This document shows, one piece after another, positions 48,301 to 57,385 of a DNA stretch of 64,000 nt. The notes beneath the pieces are model-generated. The model did not search any database. It saw only the letters and a list, made by a program, of their open reading frames with translations, and was not told the DNA's origin. The number at the start of each line of letters is the position of its first letter. Within the stretch, counting starts at the first letter, position 1. Both the position numbers and the translations under genes were made by a program. Source of the DNA: an uncultured Clostridia bacterium (GTDB lineage: Bacteria; Bacillota; Clostridia; Oscillospirales; Ruminococcaceae); contig CANPZC010000002.1 in the NCBI GenBank assembly GCA_947589355.1, positions 90,464 through 154,463 on the forward strand, read 5' to 3'.

Positions 48301-49313
48301 CTGTTGCTTACCTCTATAAACTTGTTAAGCGTTTCCAAAGCCTTACCGCTGTCAATTATCTCGCCTGCCAGCTTTATGCCGTCAGCTATACTTTCAGCCT
48401 TGCCGCCGATATACAGAGCCGCGCCTGCGTTCATAAGTACAGCATTTCTCTTGTGACCCTTTTCACCCTTGAGTATATTCAAGGTTATCTGAGCGTTTTC
48501 TTCCGGCGTGCCTCCAACAAGGTCAGACTTCTGACATCTTTCAAGACCGAACTGCTCAGGCGTTATAACGTATGTTTTATACCAGCCGTCTTTAAATTCG
48601 CAAACGGTAGTGGGAGAACTGAGCGATATTTCGTCAAGCTTATCCTGACCGTAAACTACCATGCCTTTTTCTACGCCGAGATTTATAAGCACCTGAGCCA
48701 GCGGCTGAACAAGATACTCGTCATAAACGCCGAGAAGCTGCATTTTCGGGCTGCCGGGATTGGTAAGAGGCCCGAGGATATTGAACACTGTTCTGAAACC
48801 AAGCTCCTTGCGTATAGCGCCGACATACTTCATGGAAGTGTGGTACTTCTGCGCAAAGAAGAAGCACATACCCACTTCATTAAGAAGCTCTATGCACTTG
48901 TCGGGGTCTTGCTGGATATTTACACCCAGAGCTTCAAGGCAGTCGGCAGTACCGCATTTTGAAGAAGCCGCCCTGTTGCCGTGCTTTGCAACTTTCATGC
49001 CGCCTGCCGCAGCAACGAGCGCGGAAGTTGTAGAGATATTAAAGCTGTGAGCGTTATCTCCGCCCGTGCCGACTATCTCAAAGATGTCCATGCCTGTGTC
49101 TACCTTTGTGGCGTGGTCGCGCATTGCGGCAGCGCAGCCTGCTATCTCATCGGTAGTTTCAGCCTTTGCGCTCTTTGTAGAAAGCGATGCAAGAAATGCC
49201 GCGTTCTGTGTGGGCGTTGATTCACCGCTCATGATCTCGTTCATAACGGTGTAAGCCTCGTCATAGGTAAGATCCATTTTGTTTACCACTTTTTCAATTG
49301 CTTCTTTGATCAT
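48297..49313 (-). CDS. trpD: Anthranilate phosphoribosyltransferase
   Basis: 338 residues. Transfers the phosphoribosyl group of PRPP to anthranilate. [15 protein letters not shown] is the PRPP-binding loop, and [15 protein letters not shown] the anthranilate region. The ATG at 49313 has AGGAGA upstream; trpG lies 12 bases before it. Confidence 0.97.
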   Translation of the reverse strand: MIKEAIEKVVNKMDLTYDEAYTVMNEIMSGESTPTQNAAFLASLSTKSAKAETTDEIAGCAAAMRDHATKVDTGMDIFEIVGTGGDNAHSFNISTTSALVAAAGGMKVAKHGNRAASSKCGTADCLEALGVNIQQDPDKCIELLNEVGMCFFFAQKYHTSMKYVGAIRKELGFRTVFNILGPLTNPGSPKMQLLGVYDEYLVQPLAQVLINLGVEKGMVVYGQDKLDEISLSSPTTVCEFKDGWYKTYVITPEQFGLERCQKSDLVGGTPEENAQITLNILKGEKGHKRNAVLMNAGAALYIGGKAESIADGIKLAGEIIDSGKALETLNKFIEVSNR

Positions 49314-49325
49314 AACTATCTCTCC

Positions 49326-49892
49326 TTATATATCAATAAAATTTTTCAGCATTGTTTTGCCGTCGGGTGTCATTATAGATTCGGGGTGAAACTGCACGCC
49401 GTATATCGGGTATTTTTTGTGCTGTACCGCCATTACCTCTCCGTCGTCTGTAAGAGCAGTAACTTTCAGACAATCGGGCATTGTTTTTTCGTCAGCCGCA
49501 AGTGAATGATACCTTGCAACAAGCGCGCTGTCGGGGCAGCCGCTGAACAGCGGACATTCCTTATCAAACTTTACATTTGACTGCTTGCCGTGCATAAGGC
49601 GTTTTGCATATGTAACTTTTGCGCCAAAAGCCATACAAATAGCCTGATGACCGAGGCACACGCCAAGTATAGGTATCTCACTGCCAAGCTGCTGTACAAC
49701 ATCTATTATTATGCCTGCATTTTCGGGTCTGCCCGGCCCCGGTGAAAGAATTATCCTGTCGGGAGAAAGCTTTCTTATTTCCTCAATAGTCATTTCATCG
49801 TTTCGTATTACCTTTATATCAGGAGATATCTCGCCGACAAGCTGAAAAAGGTTATACGAAAAGCTGTCGTAATTGTCTATGAGAAGTATCAT
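49326..49892 (-). CDS. trpG: Anthranilate synthase, glutamine amidotransferase subunit
   Basis: 188 residues. Class I amidotransferase: GVCLGHQ with the catalytic Cys, and VQFHPESI with the catalytic His-x-Glu. It supplies ammonia to trpE. As in other TrpG/PabA proteins it could also serve folate synthesis. Overlaps trpE in ATGA. Confidence 0.96.
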   Translation of the reverse strand: MILLIDNYDSFSYNLFQLVGEISPDIKVIRNDEMTIEEIRKLSPDRIILSPGPGRPENAGIIIDVVQQLGSEIPILGVCLGHQAICMAFGAKVTYAKRLMHGKQSNVKFDKECPLFSGCPDSALVARYHSLAADEKTMPDCLKVTALTDDGEVMAVQHKKYPIYGVQFHPESIMTPDGKTMLKNFIDI

Positions 49893-51355
49893 TCGTCCGC
49901 CTCCTCTGCCATTTTAAGAGCGTTCACTACCGCCTGCGCCTTGTTTATGCACTCCTGAAATTCCTTTTCAGGAACGCTATCTGCTACAATTCCAGCGCCG
50001 CTGCGAACAAACACCTTGCCGTTTTTCTTGTAAGCTATGCGGATCGCAATGCAGGTATCCATATTACCTGTAAAGTCAATGTAGCCTATTGCACCGCCGT
50101 AGATGCCGCGTTTGTTCTTTTCAAGCTCTGCAATAAGCTGGCAGGCTCTTATTTTCGGCGCGCCCGAAAGCGTACCGGCAGGAAGTACCGCGCTTACTGC
50201 ATCTAAAGCATCAAATTCATCGCGTATAACGCCGCGCACGGTAGAACCTATATGCATAACGTGCGAATATCGCTCTATTGAATGTAGCTTTTCAACTTCA
50301 ACGCTGCCAAAACGGCTTATCTTGCCAAGGTCGTTTCTGCCAAGGTCGACGAGCATATTGTGCTCGGCAAGCTCTTTTTCATCTGCAAGAAGTTCTTTTT
50401 CCAAAGCCTTGTCTTCTTTTTCGGTCTTGCCGCGCGGTCTTGTTCCTGCAAGAGGAAACGTATGCAGCACGGCGTTTTCAAGCTTTACGAGCGTTTCGGG
50501 CGATGCGCCTGCAACTTCTACATCAGTTCCCGAAAAATAGAACATATACGGCGAGGGATTTATCGTGCGCAGTATTCTGTAAGTATTCAGCAGGCTGCCC
50601 TCAAAGTTTGCACTGAGCCTGTTTGAAAGAACTATCTGAAAAATATCGCCCTCACGGATATAATTCTTAGCTTTCTCTACCATATCACAATATGTCTGTT
50701 TATCAAACAGCGGTGTGACTTCAGAAAGCAGTTTGCCGCCCGGCTCGTTTTTCTTCTCGCCGTTCACAAGCAGATCTCTCAGCTGGTTAAGTTCCATGAC
50801 GGCTTTGTTGTAGTTGGTCTCGGGTTCGTCAAGCTGCATATTTACTATCAGAATTATCTTCTGCCTGAAATTATCGAACGCTATCACTTTATCAAAAAGC
50901 ATAAGGTCAACATCTTTGAAATGCTCGCTGTCGGGCACATCGCAACGAACGCTCGGTTCACTATAGCCCAGAAAATCATAGGAAAAATACCCTACAAATC
51001 CGCCCGTGAACGACGGCAGATATTCAAACTTAGGGCTTTTGTAATCTGCAAGTATCTGCCTTAAAAATGATGACGGGTCGTCAGTCTTGAAAGAAAGAGC
51101 GCCTGCTTTCATTTCGCCGTTTGCGCAAGATACTGCCATTTTAGGGTCAAAGCCCAAAAAAGTATATCTGCCCCACTTTTCTTTGTCTGCTACCGATTCA
51201 AGCATATAACAATGAGTTGAGATATTTTTTAGTATTTTCAAAGCCTCTATAGGCGTGCAGATATCCGAAAGAATCTCGCAGCTGAGCGGCAGAACATTAT
51301 ATTTGCCCTGCGCGGCTATTTCTTTGACCTCTTCGAGAGTAGGTAAAATTTTCAT
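49889..51355 (-). CDS. trpE: Anthranilate synthase component I
   Basis: 488 residues from the ATG at 51355, with GGGGGA 7 bases upstream. Chorismate-binding enzyme: GDIFQIVLSNR, PSPYMFYF and AGTLSGAPKIRACQL in the C-terminal domain; the N-terminal part contains LPLSCEI, like the LLES-type feedback site. Turns chorismate into anthranilate using ammonia from TrpG. First gene after the Trp T-box. Confidence 0.97.
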   Translation of the reverse strand: MKILPTLEEVKEIAAQGKYNVLPLSCEILSDICTPIEALKILKNISTHCYMLESVADKEKWGRYTFLGFDPKMAVSCANGEMKAGALSFKTDDPSSFLRQILADYKSPKFEYLPSFTGGFVGYFSYDFLGYSEPSVRCDVPDSEHFKDVDLMLFDKVIAFDNFRQKIILIVNMQLDEPETNYNKAVMELNQLRDLLVNGEKKNEPGGKLLSEVTPLFDKQTYCDMVEKAKNYIREGDIFQIVLSNRLSANFEGSLLNTYRILRTINPSPYMFYFSGTDVEVAGASPETLVKLENAVLHTFPLAGTRPRGKTEKEDKALEKELLADEKELAEHNMLVDLGRNDLGKISRFGSVEVEKLHSIERYSHVMHIGSTVRGVIRDEFDALDAVSAVLPAGTLSGAPKIRACQLIAELEKNKRGIYGGAIGYIDFTGNMDTCIAIRIAYKKNGKVFVRSGAGIVADSVPEKEFQECINKAQAVVNALKMAEEADE

Positions 51356-51385
51356 CGTCATTCCCCCATAAATGTATTTTGCAAA

Positions 51386-51676
51386 AACAAAAAGTCCCCG
51401 ACAGAAATTTTTCTGTCAAGGACGAATAATTTATATCCGTGGTGCCACCTTGATTCGCGAAAGATCGCGCACTTTGCAGGATACTATCATACCCCCGACA
51501 ACTAACGTATGTCACACGTCGCAGAATACTGGGCATATTTCTATGCTGTTGACTGCGCCCTCAGCGGTCCATTTGACGAACTGTTTCATACCCGATTTTC
51601 ACCTTCGCGGGCTCTCTGTAAAGTCATATTTCGCCGTTATCTCCGCTTCAACGGTTTAACTTCAGTTTTATGAACG
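51386..51676 (-). promoter_or_regulatory. Trp T-box riboswitch with terminator
   Basis: Leader of the trp operon. The conserved T-box core TGGCACCACG lies at 51447-51438 on the minus strand. The specifier is a TGG codon at 51571-51569, followed by ACCGC as in many T-boxes, indicating tRNA-Trp. The terminator is a stem GTCC..GACAGAAA/TTTCTGTC..GGAC (51423-51394) with a T-run to 51386. Uncharged tRNA-Trp should stabilise the antiterminator and open the operon. The TGGC in the T-box matches the GCCA end of the tRNA at 41422. Confidence 0.93.
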
Positions 51677-51681
51677 TATAT

Positions 51682-51710
51682 AGTATAACACACAAACATC
51701 CGGTTGTCAA
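51682..51710 (-). promoter_or_regulatory. Promoter of the trp operon
   Basis: On the minus strand TTGACA (51710-51705), 17-base spacer, TATACT (51687-51682). Expected start near 51676, at the beginning of the T-box leader. Confidence 0.88.
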
Positions 51711-51717
51711 TAGCTGT

Positions 51718-51846
51718 TTATTGTTTGTTTACATTTTGTTCATTGATCTGTAATTTATCAAGCGCTGCATAGCAAAGGTATTTTACACTTTTACATAGAA
51801 GCGTTACACATACGACCATAACTGCACCCAAAAGGTGCTGAAGCAC
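51718..51846 (-). CDS. Possible small membrane peptide, 42 residues
   Basis: A frame from a GTG at 51846 to TAA at 51718, with AGGTGA 5 bases upstream. It would encode one hydrophobic helix (LLGAVMVVCVTLL) and a polar tail. It lies between the solute-binding-protein gene and the trp promoter, and no promoter of its own is clear. The remaining bases of this interval (51847-51924) contain nothing I recognise. Weak candidate. Confidence 0.3.
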   Translation of the reverse strand: MLQHLLGAVMVVCVTLLCKSVKYLCYAALDKLQINEQNVNKQ

Positions 51847-51924
51847 GTTTATCACCTGCTTTCTGAACATTCGCAGCCTAAAGCCGCTGTAATATAATAT
51901 TCATAAGAAAGCAAAAGCGACCCA

Positions 51925-53187
51925 CTATTCCTTTACCTTTGAAAATACAGAATACAGATACTCAGCCTGCGATCCTACGGTGTTTTTCTCATAAAGCACT
52001 GTATTGCAGCAATATCTGAATTCTTCTATAAGATCGTCATTTTCAAAGTATGGGCTCAGAACCGAAAGCTCGTCAAATTCGTTCATCTTCTCATATGCTT
52101 CATACTGTATGCCGCTGAGCATATCGTTATCCGAAAGATATTGTCTGCCTGCTTTGCTCAGAGGTATACCCTTCTCCACACCCTGGAGCTGCGCTATTTC
52201 CTTAGAATTCAGAAGATAGTCGAGCAGCATTGCCGCTTCTTCCGGGTGCGATGTGTTTCGGCTCATGGCGTACATAGTGGCAGGCTTTGCGTACCAGCCG
52301 TCACCACACTTCGCCGTATCGTTCACGGGGTAATCTGCAACTACATACTCATAGCCGTTTTGCGCGGCTTTGCCAAAGTATGAAGAACCGTCGCTCAGCC
52401 ATGCAAGCGTGCCTGCATATTTGCCGGTGTTTATATCGTTGCGGTCAAAATACTCTACCTGCGGCATGACATTTTCATTTATCAGTCTGCAATAAAATTC
52501 AAGCATTACTTCAAAGTCTTCCGCCGTGAAGTTGACCGTGCCGTCCTGCTCCATGAACTTTTTGCCGCACACCTGCTCGGCATACGCGGTAACAAAAAAG
52601 AACATGGGCTTTGCTGCCATAGCTATCGGGTAAACATCGCCTTTCATAGCTTTGGCAGCTTCAAACAGATCGTCCCACGTTTTGGGAATGTCTAAGCCGT
52701 ACTGCTGATACAAAGTTTTATTTATATAGACCGTCTGGGTATTCATAGCAATGGGTATGGCGTTGAGCTTGCCTTTTTTCATGCCATAGCTCAGCTCATA
52801 CTCGCTGAAATTTGTAAGGTCTATAACGTCGCTCAGCTGATTGAGATCGTAATATCCGTCGCCGTCGGGCGAATACTGCTCTATCCACGCATAGTTTATA
52901 AGCATAACATCTGATTCGGTACCCGAGCGCATAAGAACATCGCTTCTTGTCTGATAGCCCGACCATTCGGTATAGCGGCATTTTACAGATATTTCGGGGT
53001 GCATATCTTCAAAACGGTCTACCGCCTCCAGCATATATTCATGTCTTGCATCGTTGCCCCACCATGATAGAGTTATCTCAACCGGTGTGGTGAATGTAGT
53101 TACGGGGGCAGGGTTTGCCGCGCACGAAGAAAACATCAATGCCGCCGCCATGGCAAGCAGCATGATAACAGACTTTTTATGTTTCAT
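51925..53187 (-). CDS. Extracellular solute-binding lipoprotein (sugar ABC-type)
   Basis: 420 residues from the ATG at 53187, with GAGGGC 7 bases upstream. A signal peptide ends in the lipobox FSSC (Cys22), so it is a membrane-anchored lipoprotein. The mature part is an ABC sugar-binding-protein fold: ITLSWWGNDARHEYM, FEDMHPEISV, PIAMNTQTVYINKTLY and PKTWDDLFEAAKAM. There are no permease or ATPase genes nearby. The start overlaps the end of the GGDEF gene by 11 bases, so the two are coupled, suggesting that it acts as a ligand sensor for that protein. Confidence 0.88.
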   Translation of the reverse strand: MKHKKSVIMLLAMAAALMFSSCAANPAPVTTFTTPVEITLSWWGNDARHEYMLEAVDRFEDMHPEISVKCRYTEWSGYQTRSDVLMRSGTESDVMLINYAWIEQYSPDGDGYYDLNQLSDVIDLTNFSEYELSYGMKKGKLNAIPIAMNTQTVYINKTLYQQYGLDIPKTWDDLFEAAKAMKGDVYPIAMAAKPMFFFVTAYAEQVCGKKFMEQDGTVNFTAEDFEVMLEFYCRLINENVMPQVEYFDRNDINTGKYAGTLAWLSDGSSYFGKAAQNGYEYVVADYPVNDTAKCGDGWYAKPATMYAMSRNTSHPEEAAMLLDYLLNSKEIAQLQGVEKGIPLSKAGRQYLSDNDMLSGIQYEAYEKMNEFDELSVLSPYFENDDLIEEFRYCCNTVLYEKNTVGSQAEYLYSVFSKVKE

Positions 53188-54625
53188 TTTTGCTGCCCTC
53201 GCTTTCTTCGCCGAACAATCTGAACGAGTTTTTGCCGTTTCTCTTGGAAATATACAACGCGCTGTCGGCACGGGTATAAAGCTCCTGAAAATCACCAGCA
53301 TTTTCGGGGAACAAAGACGCTCCTGCGCTGACAGAAACATTATAACTTTTATCGCCGGAAGTATAGGTACTGCGCAGCGCCTCACAAAGTTTGGCACATC
53401 TTGCCGAGACATACTCTTTATCATCTGCTAGGCGTTTTGGCAGTTCAAAGAACGCGCTGAACTCATCTCCGCCAAGCCTGCCGAGATACGCCGATGCCTT
53501 AAACTGCTTTCTCATAACGTTGCCGACCTCTGCAAGCACCTTATCTCCTGCGGCATGACCGAAGTTATCATTAAGTCCTTTGAAGTTGTCGATATCAAAC
53601 AATATCATGCAATATTTATCATCGGTATGCGCATTTTGCAGCGTATCGGATACCAGTTCTTCATAGGATTTTTTATTAAGAAGCTGAGTAAGCTGATCCA
53701 TCGTAGCTTTCTTTGCAAGCAGCTCTACCATATCACTTACAGGGCTTGATATTCTGTTTGAAACAAGAATGTTTATCAGAAATGCAACTACAGAAAGCGC
53801 AACAGCCACAAGAATAATATAAAATTGTACTTCGTTCTTTTCTTTAAGAATTATCTCGGTAGGTACAGAGCAGATGACTTTCCAGTCATCGCCGCAAAGA
53901 TTTACCGTTATAAGATAATCGTCGTCCATTATCGTTGCGGAAGTCTGACCCTGTATGCGGTCTGAAATATCATTTTCCAGCTTCTTGCCTGTTTCATTAT
54001 CAAGAGAAGAATATATAATGTTGTTTTTACTGTCAACAAGGCGCACCGAAATATCTTCAATACCGCCGGGGTGCTTGAATACGTCTTCCAGTTCGGAAGT
54101 ATAAAAAGATGTAACTAAAATTGCGTTGTCGTTTACTCTTTTTACATAATATATACGCTTGAAATTGTTGTTATAGCCTGCCGACCAGCCGTCGTTCGTA
54201 CCGACGCGGTTTATCATTGCGGAAAAATCGCTGTATATTCTGCTGCCGAAAAGCTCGTTTGTACCGTTTGATATTTTACCTATGGTATGATTATTACTGT
54301 ATACGATGCAAAAGTCAACAAAATTCTCCATTATGCACAGGCTGTACAGTTCATCGGAAATATCATCTTCGGTGCTTATGGCATCATAGCTGTCGTCTGG
54401 GTCGTCGGAAGCGCTGTACTCATAGACCTCTTTAGACGAGAAAACAAGCGTGCCTATAGACTCCAGTCTGTCAAGATAGCTGTCCATGTTCATCTTCATC
54501 TGAACGTTAAGAGCGGAAGTCATGCTGCTGACTTTTGATTTCAGTATCTCGTCAGTCCTATTGAAAACAAGCGTTGAGATAAGTATTATAACTGCCACTA
54601 CTACAGCCGTATAGCCGAATGTCAT
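53177..54625 (-). CDS. Membrane diguanylate cyclase (extracellular sensor + GGDEF)
   Basis: 482 residues as read from the ATG at 54625. TM1 near residues 5-22, a dCache-like outer domain to about 265, TM2 267-288, then a GGDEF domain with GGDEF at 385-389 (GRLGGDEFSAFF). No RxxD inhibitory site precedes the GGDEF, so product inhibition is unlikely. It should make c-di-GMP in response to an outside ligand. The ATG has no good ribosome site; see the upstream leader, where a strong AAAGGAGG and a short frame end in ATGA at this start. Promoter at 54708-54736. Confidence 0.88.
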   Translation of the reverse strand: MTFGYTAVVVAVIILISTLVFNRTDEILKSKVSSMTSALNVQMKMNMDSYLDRLESIGTLVFSSKEVYEYSASDDPDDSYDAISTEDDISDELYSLCIMENFVDFCIVYSNNHTIGKISNGTNELFGSRIYSDFSAMINRVGTNDGWSAGYNNNFKRIYYVKRVNDNAILVTSFYTSELEDVFKHPGGIEDISVRLVDSKNNIIYSSLDNETGKKLENDISDRIQGQTSATIMDDDYLITVNLCGDDWKVICSVPTEIILKEKNEVQFYIILVAVALSVVAFLINILVSNRISSPVSDMVELLAKKATMDQLTQLLNKKSYEELVSDTLQNAHTDDKYCMILFDIDNFKGLNDNFGHAAGDKVLAEVGNVMRKQFKASAYLGRLGGDEFSAFFELPKRLADDKEYVSARCAKLCEALRSTYTSGDKSYNVSVSAGASLFPENAGDFQELYTRADSALYISKRNGKNSFRLFGEESEGSKNET

Positions 54626-54707
54626 GGCATATTTAAATCCGCGAAGCCTGCTGCCCTGTCTTTTCGTAACAAACGCCTCCTTTCCAACAATTTATACTGT
54701 ACTTTTT

Positions 54708-54736
54708 ATTATATCACTGTTTGTTCCCAATGTCAA
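54708..54736 (-). promoter_or_regulatory. Promoter of the GGDEF/solute-binding-protein pair
   Basis: On the minus strand TTGACA (54736-54731), 17-base spacer, TATAAT (54713-54708): perfect consensus. It leaves a leader of about 75 bases before the ATG at 54625. Confidence 0.88.
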
Positions 54737-54739
54737 CAT

Positions 54740-55402
54740 TTAAGCGATTTTTCGCTCTTTTCTGTTAAATAACTTAGCAAAAATATAATTGTAGAGCTTT
54801 ATGATATTGCCGACCGCTACCACCGCAATAATGCTGCCCTCTCTCACGCCGCTGAGTTTTCCTATAAATACAAGGCATATTGCCGCTGAAACAGCTATAT
54901 TAAGGATATCGAAAAATATCTTAACGTTTTCATACTTTTTGCCTGTAACGCGGCTTATTGCGCGGTTCATAGCTTCGCCGGGAAGCATAGCCACACCGCC
55001 TTTGAATTGCACCCATATGCCAAAGCCGAGTACAAAGCAGCCTACAGCCATAAATATAAACTGCATCACATAGCCGTTAACGCTTATGCCGCCCAGCAAA
55101 AAGCATGAAAAATCGGTAAGGTAGCCATACACAAATGCAAGCACTGTTTGTATTATTATCTCTAAAGGTTTACAGTTTTTACGCAGCAAAGCCACCTGCA
55201 CGGCTATCTGTATAACGCTCCAGACATTGAGCCAGCCACCGAAAGAAAGCAGCTTGCTGACGAGCGACACCGAATACGGCACAGATGCAACAGGCGATGT
55301 GCCAAGCCCTGCTTTTGTTGAGAACGCCACGCCGAGCGATGCTACAAACAGTCCTATTAAAAATAAAACATATCTGAAAATAATGCCGCGGTACTTTTCC
55401 AT
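54740..55402 (-). CDS. YitT/YczE-like membrane protein (DUF6198 type)
   Basis: 220 residues from the ATG at 55402 (AGAGGT upstream). About five to six membrane helices. The opening FRYVLFLIGLFVASLGVAF and the GLGTSPVASVPYSVS loop are typical of this family of small integral membrane proteins, whose function is unknown. The stop lies just before the promoter of the GGDEF pair, so it is a separate unit. Confidence 0.78.
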   Translation of the reverse strand: MEKYRGIIFRYVLFLIGLFVASLGVAFSTKAGLGTSPVASVPYSVSLVSKLLSFGGWLNVWSVIQIAVQVALLRKNCKPLEIIIQTVLAFVYGYLTDFSCFLLGGISVNGYVMQFIFMAVGCFVLGFGIWVQFKGGVAMLPGEAMNRAISRVTGKKYENVKIFFDILNIAVSAAICLVFIGKLSGVREGSIIAVVAVGNIIKLYNYIFAKLFNRKERKIA

Positions 55403-55423
55403 TAAATTACCTCTGAACAAAAT

Positions 55424-55457
55424 TACAAGCGCATGACGATAAAGCCACACGCTTGCA
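55424..55457 (-). terminator. Terminator of the rpsB-tsf operon
   Basis: Fourteen-base stem including several G-T pairs, with a six-base loop. On the minus strand it is followed by ATTTTGTTC. It lies 16 bases after the tsf stop. Confidence 0.7.
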
Positions 55458-55473
55458 AATATAAATTTGGTGA

Positions 55474-56394
55474 TTACTTGTTTATGAGAGAAGCAACCTC
55501 GTCAGCAAGGTTATCTTCTTTCTTCTCAACGCCCTCGCCTCTTGCAAAACGAATATACTCTGCAATTGCGATTTTGCCGCCGAGCTCCTTAGCTGAATTA
55601 GCAACATACTTGCCAACGGTCTCCTTGTTTTCAGCCTTTACATAAGTCTGGTCAACAAGGCAGTTTTCCTCGTAGAACTTGTTGAGCTTGCCGCTTGCGA
55701 TGTTATCGAGCACCTGCTGAGGCTTGTTAGCCATTTTGGGGTCTTCTGCCATCTGAGCAAGAGTGATCTTCTTTTCCTCTGCAAGAACATCGGCAGGAAC
55801 AGAGTTTCTGTCAAGGTATGCAGGGCTCATAGCCGCGATCTGGAGAGCGCAGTTTTTACCTACCTCGTAAACCTTATCGGCAGGCAGGTCGGTATCGAGC
55901 TTTACAAGAACGCCTATGCTTCCGCCGCCGTGAACATAAGGAACGAGCACGCCCTCAAGTCTCTTGAAACGACGAATGAGCATATTTTCACGGATCTTTA
56001 TGAATATATCCTGCAAAGCCTCTTCAACGGTCTTGTCGCCGCCGCTGATAGTGCACTTTTTAAGAGCCTCAACATCGGCAGGATCTTTTTCTATAACGGT
56101 CTTTGCAACGGCAGCAACGAAAGCTTTGAACTCATCGTTGTTGGCGGCAAAGTCGGTCTCAACGTTTACTTCTACAACAGCGCCAACGCTGCCTTCAACA
56201 ACGGAAGTAACGATACCCTCGGCTGCAACTCTGCCTGCTTTCTTAGCCTGAGTAGCAAGACCCTTTTCACGAAGTATAACAATAGCTTTATCCATATCTC
56301 CGTCAGATTCAACGAGAGCTTTCTTGCAGTCCATCATACCTACGCCTGTTGCGGTCATAAGCTCTTTGATCTCTTTAACACTTACATTTCCCAT
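55474..56394 (-). CDS. tsf: Elongation factor Ts
   Basis: 306 residues. Nucleotide exchange factor for EF-Tu. N-terminal UBA-like region with ELMTATGVGMMDCKKALVE and LREKGLATQAKKAGR, then the core with VEVNVETDFAANN. Standard partner of rpsB. A 97-base spacer with a hairpin separates the two genes. Confidence 0.98.
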   Translation of the reverse strand: MGNVSVKEIKELMTATGVGMMDCKKALVESDGDMDKAIVILREKGLATQAKKAGRVAAEGIVTSVVEGSVGAVVEVNVETDFAANNDEFKAFVAAVAKTVIEKDPADVEALKKCTISGGDKTVEEALQDIFIKIRENMLIRRFKRLEGVLVPYVHGGGSIGVLVKLDTDLPADKVYEVGKNCALQIAAMSPAYLDRNSVPADVLAEEKKITLAQMAEDPKMANKPQQVLDNIASGKLNKFYEENCLVDQTYVKAENKETVGKYVANSAKELGGKIAIAEYIRFARGEGVEKKEDNLADEVASLINK

Positions 56395-56441
56395 AATTTC
56401 TTACCTCACTTTTAATATTATACATTTTAGTCTTACACAAA

Positions 56442-56474
56442 ATATGGCGCAAAACCATAGGTCACACGCCATAT
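56442..56474 (-). terminator. Attenuator-like hairpin between rpsB and tsf
   Basis: Stem ATATGGCG/CGCCATAT with a 17-base loop, followed on the minus strand by TTTGTG. The short U-run makes it at most a partial terminator, which could lower tsf relative to rpsB. Confidence 0.45.
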
Positions 56475-56491
56475 CCGAAAGTTCACTTCAA

Positions 56492-57226
56492 TTACTCGGC
56501 AGCTTCTTCTGCGGCATCTTCTGCCTCAGCTGCTGCTACCTGCTCGCCCTGTCTGCCCTCAATGATAGCATCAGCCATGCAGCCTGCGATAAGCTTAACT
56601 GCTCTGATAGCGTCATCATTTCCGGGGATAACGTAATCAACGTCATCGGGGTCGCAGTTGGTATCTACTATAGCAACTACAGGTATACCGAGTTTCTTTG
56701 CCTCCGATACAGCTATCTTTTCCTTGCGCGGGTCAACAATGAACAGTGCGCCGGGCAGCTTGTTCATGTTCTTTATACCGCCAAGGTATTTTTCCAGCTT
56801 GTATATCTCAAGATTGAGCTTTGTAACTTCCTTTTTGGGAAGAAGTTCAAAAGTGCCGTCGCTTTCCATGGTGTGCAGCTGCTCGAGCCTCTTTATTCTT
56901 CTCTGGATAGTCTTATAGTTGGTCATCATACCGCCGAGCCATCTTGCGTTTACATAGTGCGCGTTGGCTCTCTCAGCCTCTTCCTTTATAGAATCGGCTG
57001 CCTGCTTTTTGGTACCTACAAACAATATCTCCTCGCCGTCTGCGGAAAGGTCGCGTATGAACATATACGCCTCTTCCAGCTTCTTAACGGTCTTCTGAAG
57101 GTCGATGATGTAGATGCCGTTTCTCTCCGTAAAAATGTACGGAGCCATTTTCGGGTTCCATCTTCTGGTCTGGTGTCCGAAATGAACGCCTGCTTCCAGA
57201 AGCTGTTTCATTGATACTACTGCCAT
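56492..57226 (-). CDS. rpsB: 30S ribosomal protein S2
   Basis: 244 residues from the ATG at 57226 with AGGAGG upstream; the longer open frame is leader. The opening [20 protein letters not shown] and the motifs LFIVDPRKE and DTNCDP are hallmarks of S2. Followed by tsf as in most bacteria. It ends with a Glu/Ala-rich tail. Confidence 0.98.
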   Translation of the reverse strand: MAVVSMKQLLEAGVHFGHQTRRWNPKMAPYIFTERNGIYIIDLQKTVKKLEEAYMFIRDLSADGEEILFVGTKKQAADSIKEEAERANAHYVNARWLGGMMTNYKTIQRRIKRLEQLHTMESDGTFELLPKKEVTKLNLEIYKLEKYLGGIKNMNKLPGALFIVDPRKEKIAVSEAKKLGIPVVAIVDTNCDPDDVDYVIPGNDDAIRAVKLIAGCMADAIIEGRQGEQVAAAEAEDAAEEAAE

Positions 57227-57345
57227 TTGATTTTCCTCCTGTTGGTTTATCAGATCATTGATCTCCTCCATTCGGCTTAACTGCGAATAACACCGCCTGC
57301 GCGGAGAACCGTTCGCAAAGCGCGAATGTGCGAAATACATTTAAT

Positions 57346-57374
57346 ATTATATCATAAACTTCCGATTTAAGCAA
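57346..57374 (-). promoter_or_regulatory. Promoter of rpsB-tsf
   Basis: On the minus strand TTGCTT (57374-57369), 17-base spacer, TATAAT (57351-57346). The leader of about 115 bases could fold, but I recognise no known regulatory RNA in it. Confidence 0.8.
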
Positions 57375-57385
57375 GAGGTTTCTCA

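Noticed and set aside
51372..51659. Open frame of 95 residues on the plus strand over the trp leader
   Set aside because: It lies antisense to a clear T-box riboswitch and terminator; the open frame is a by-product of the structured leader.
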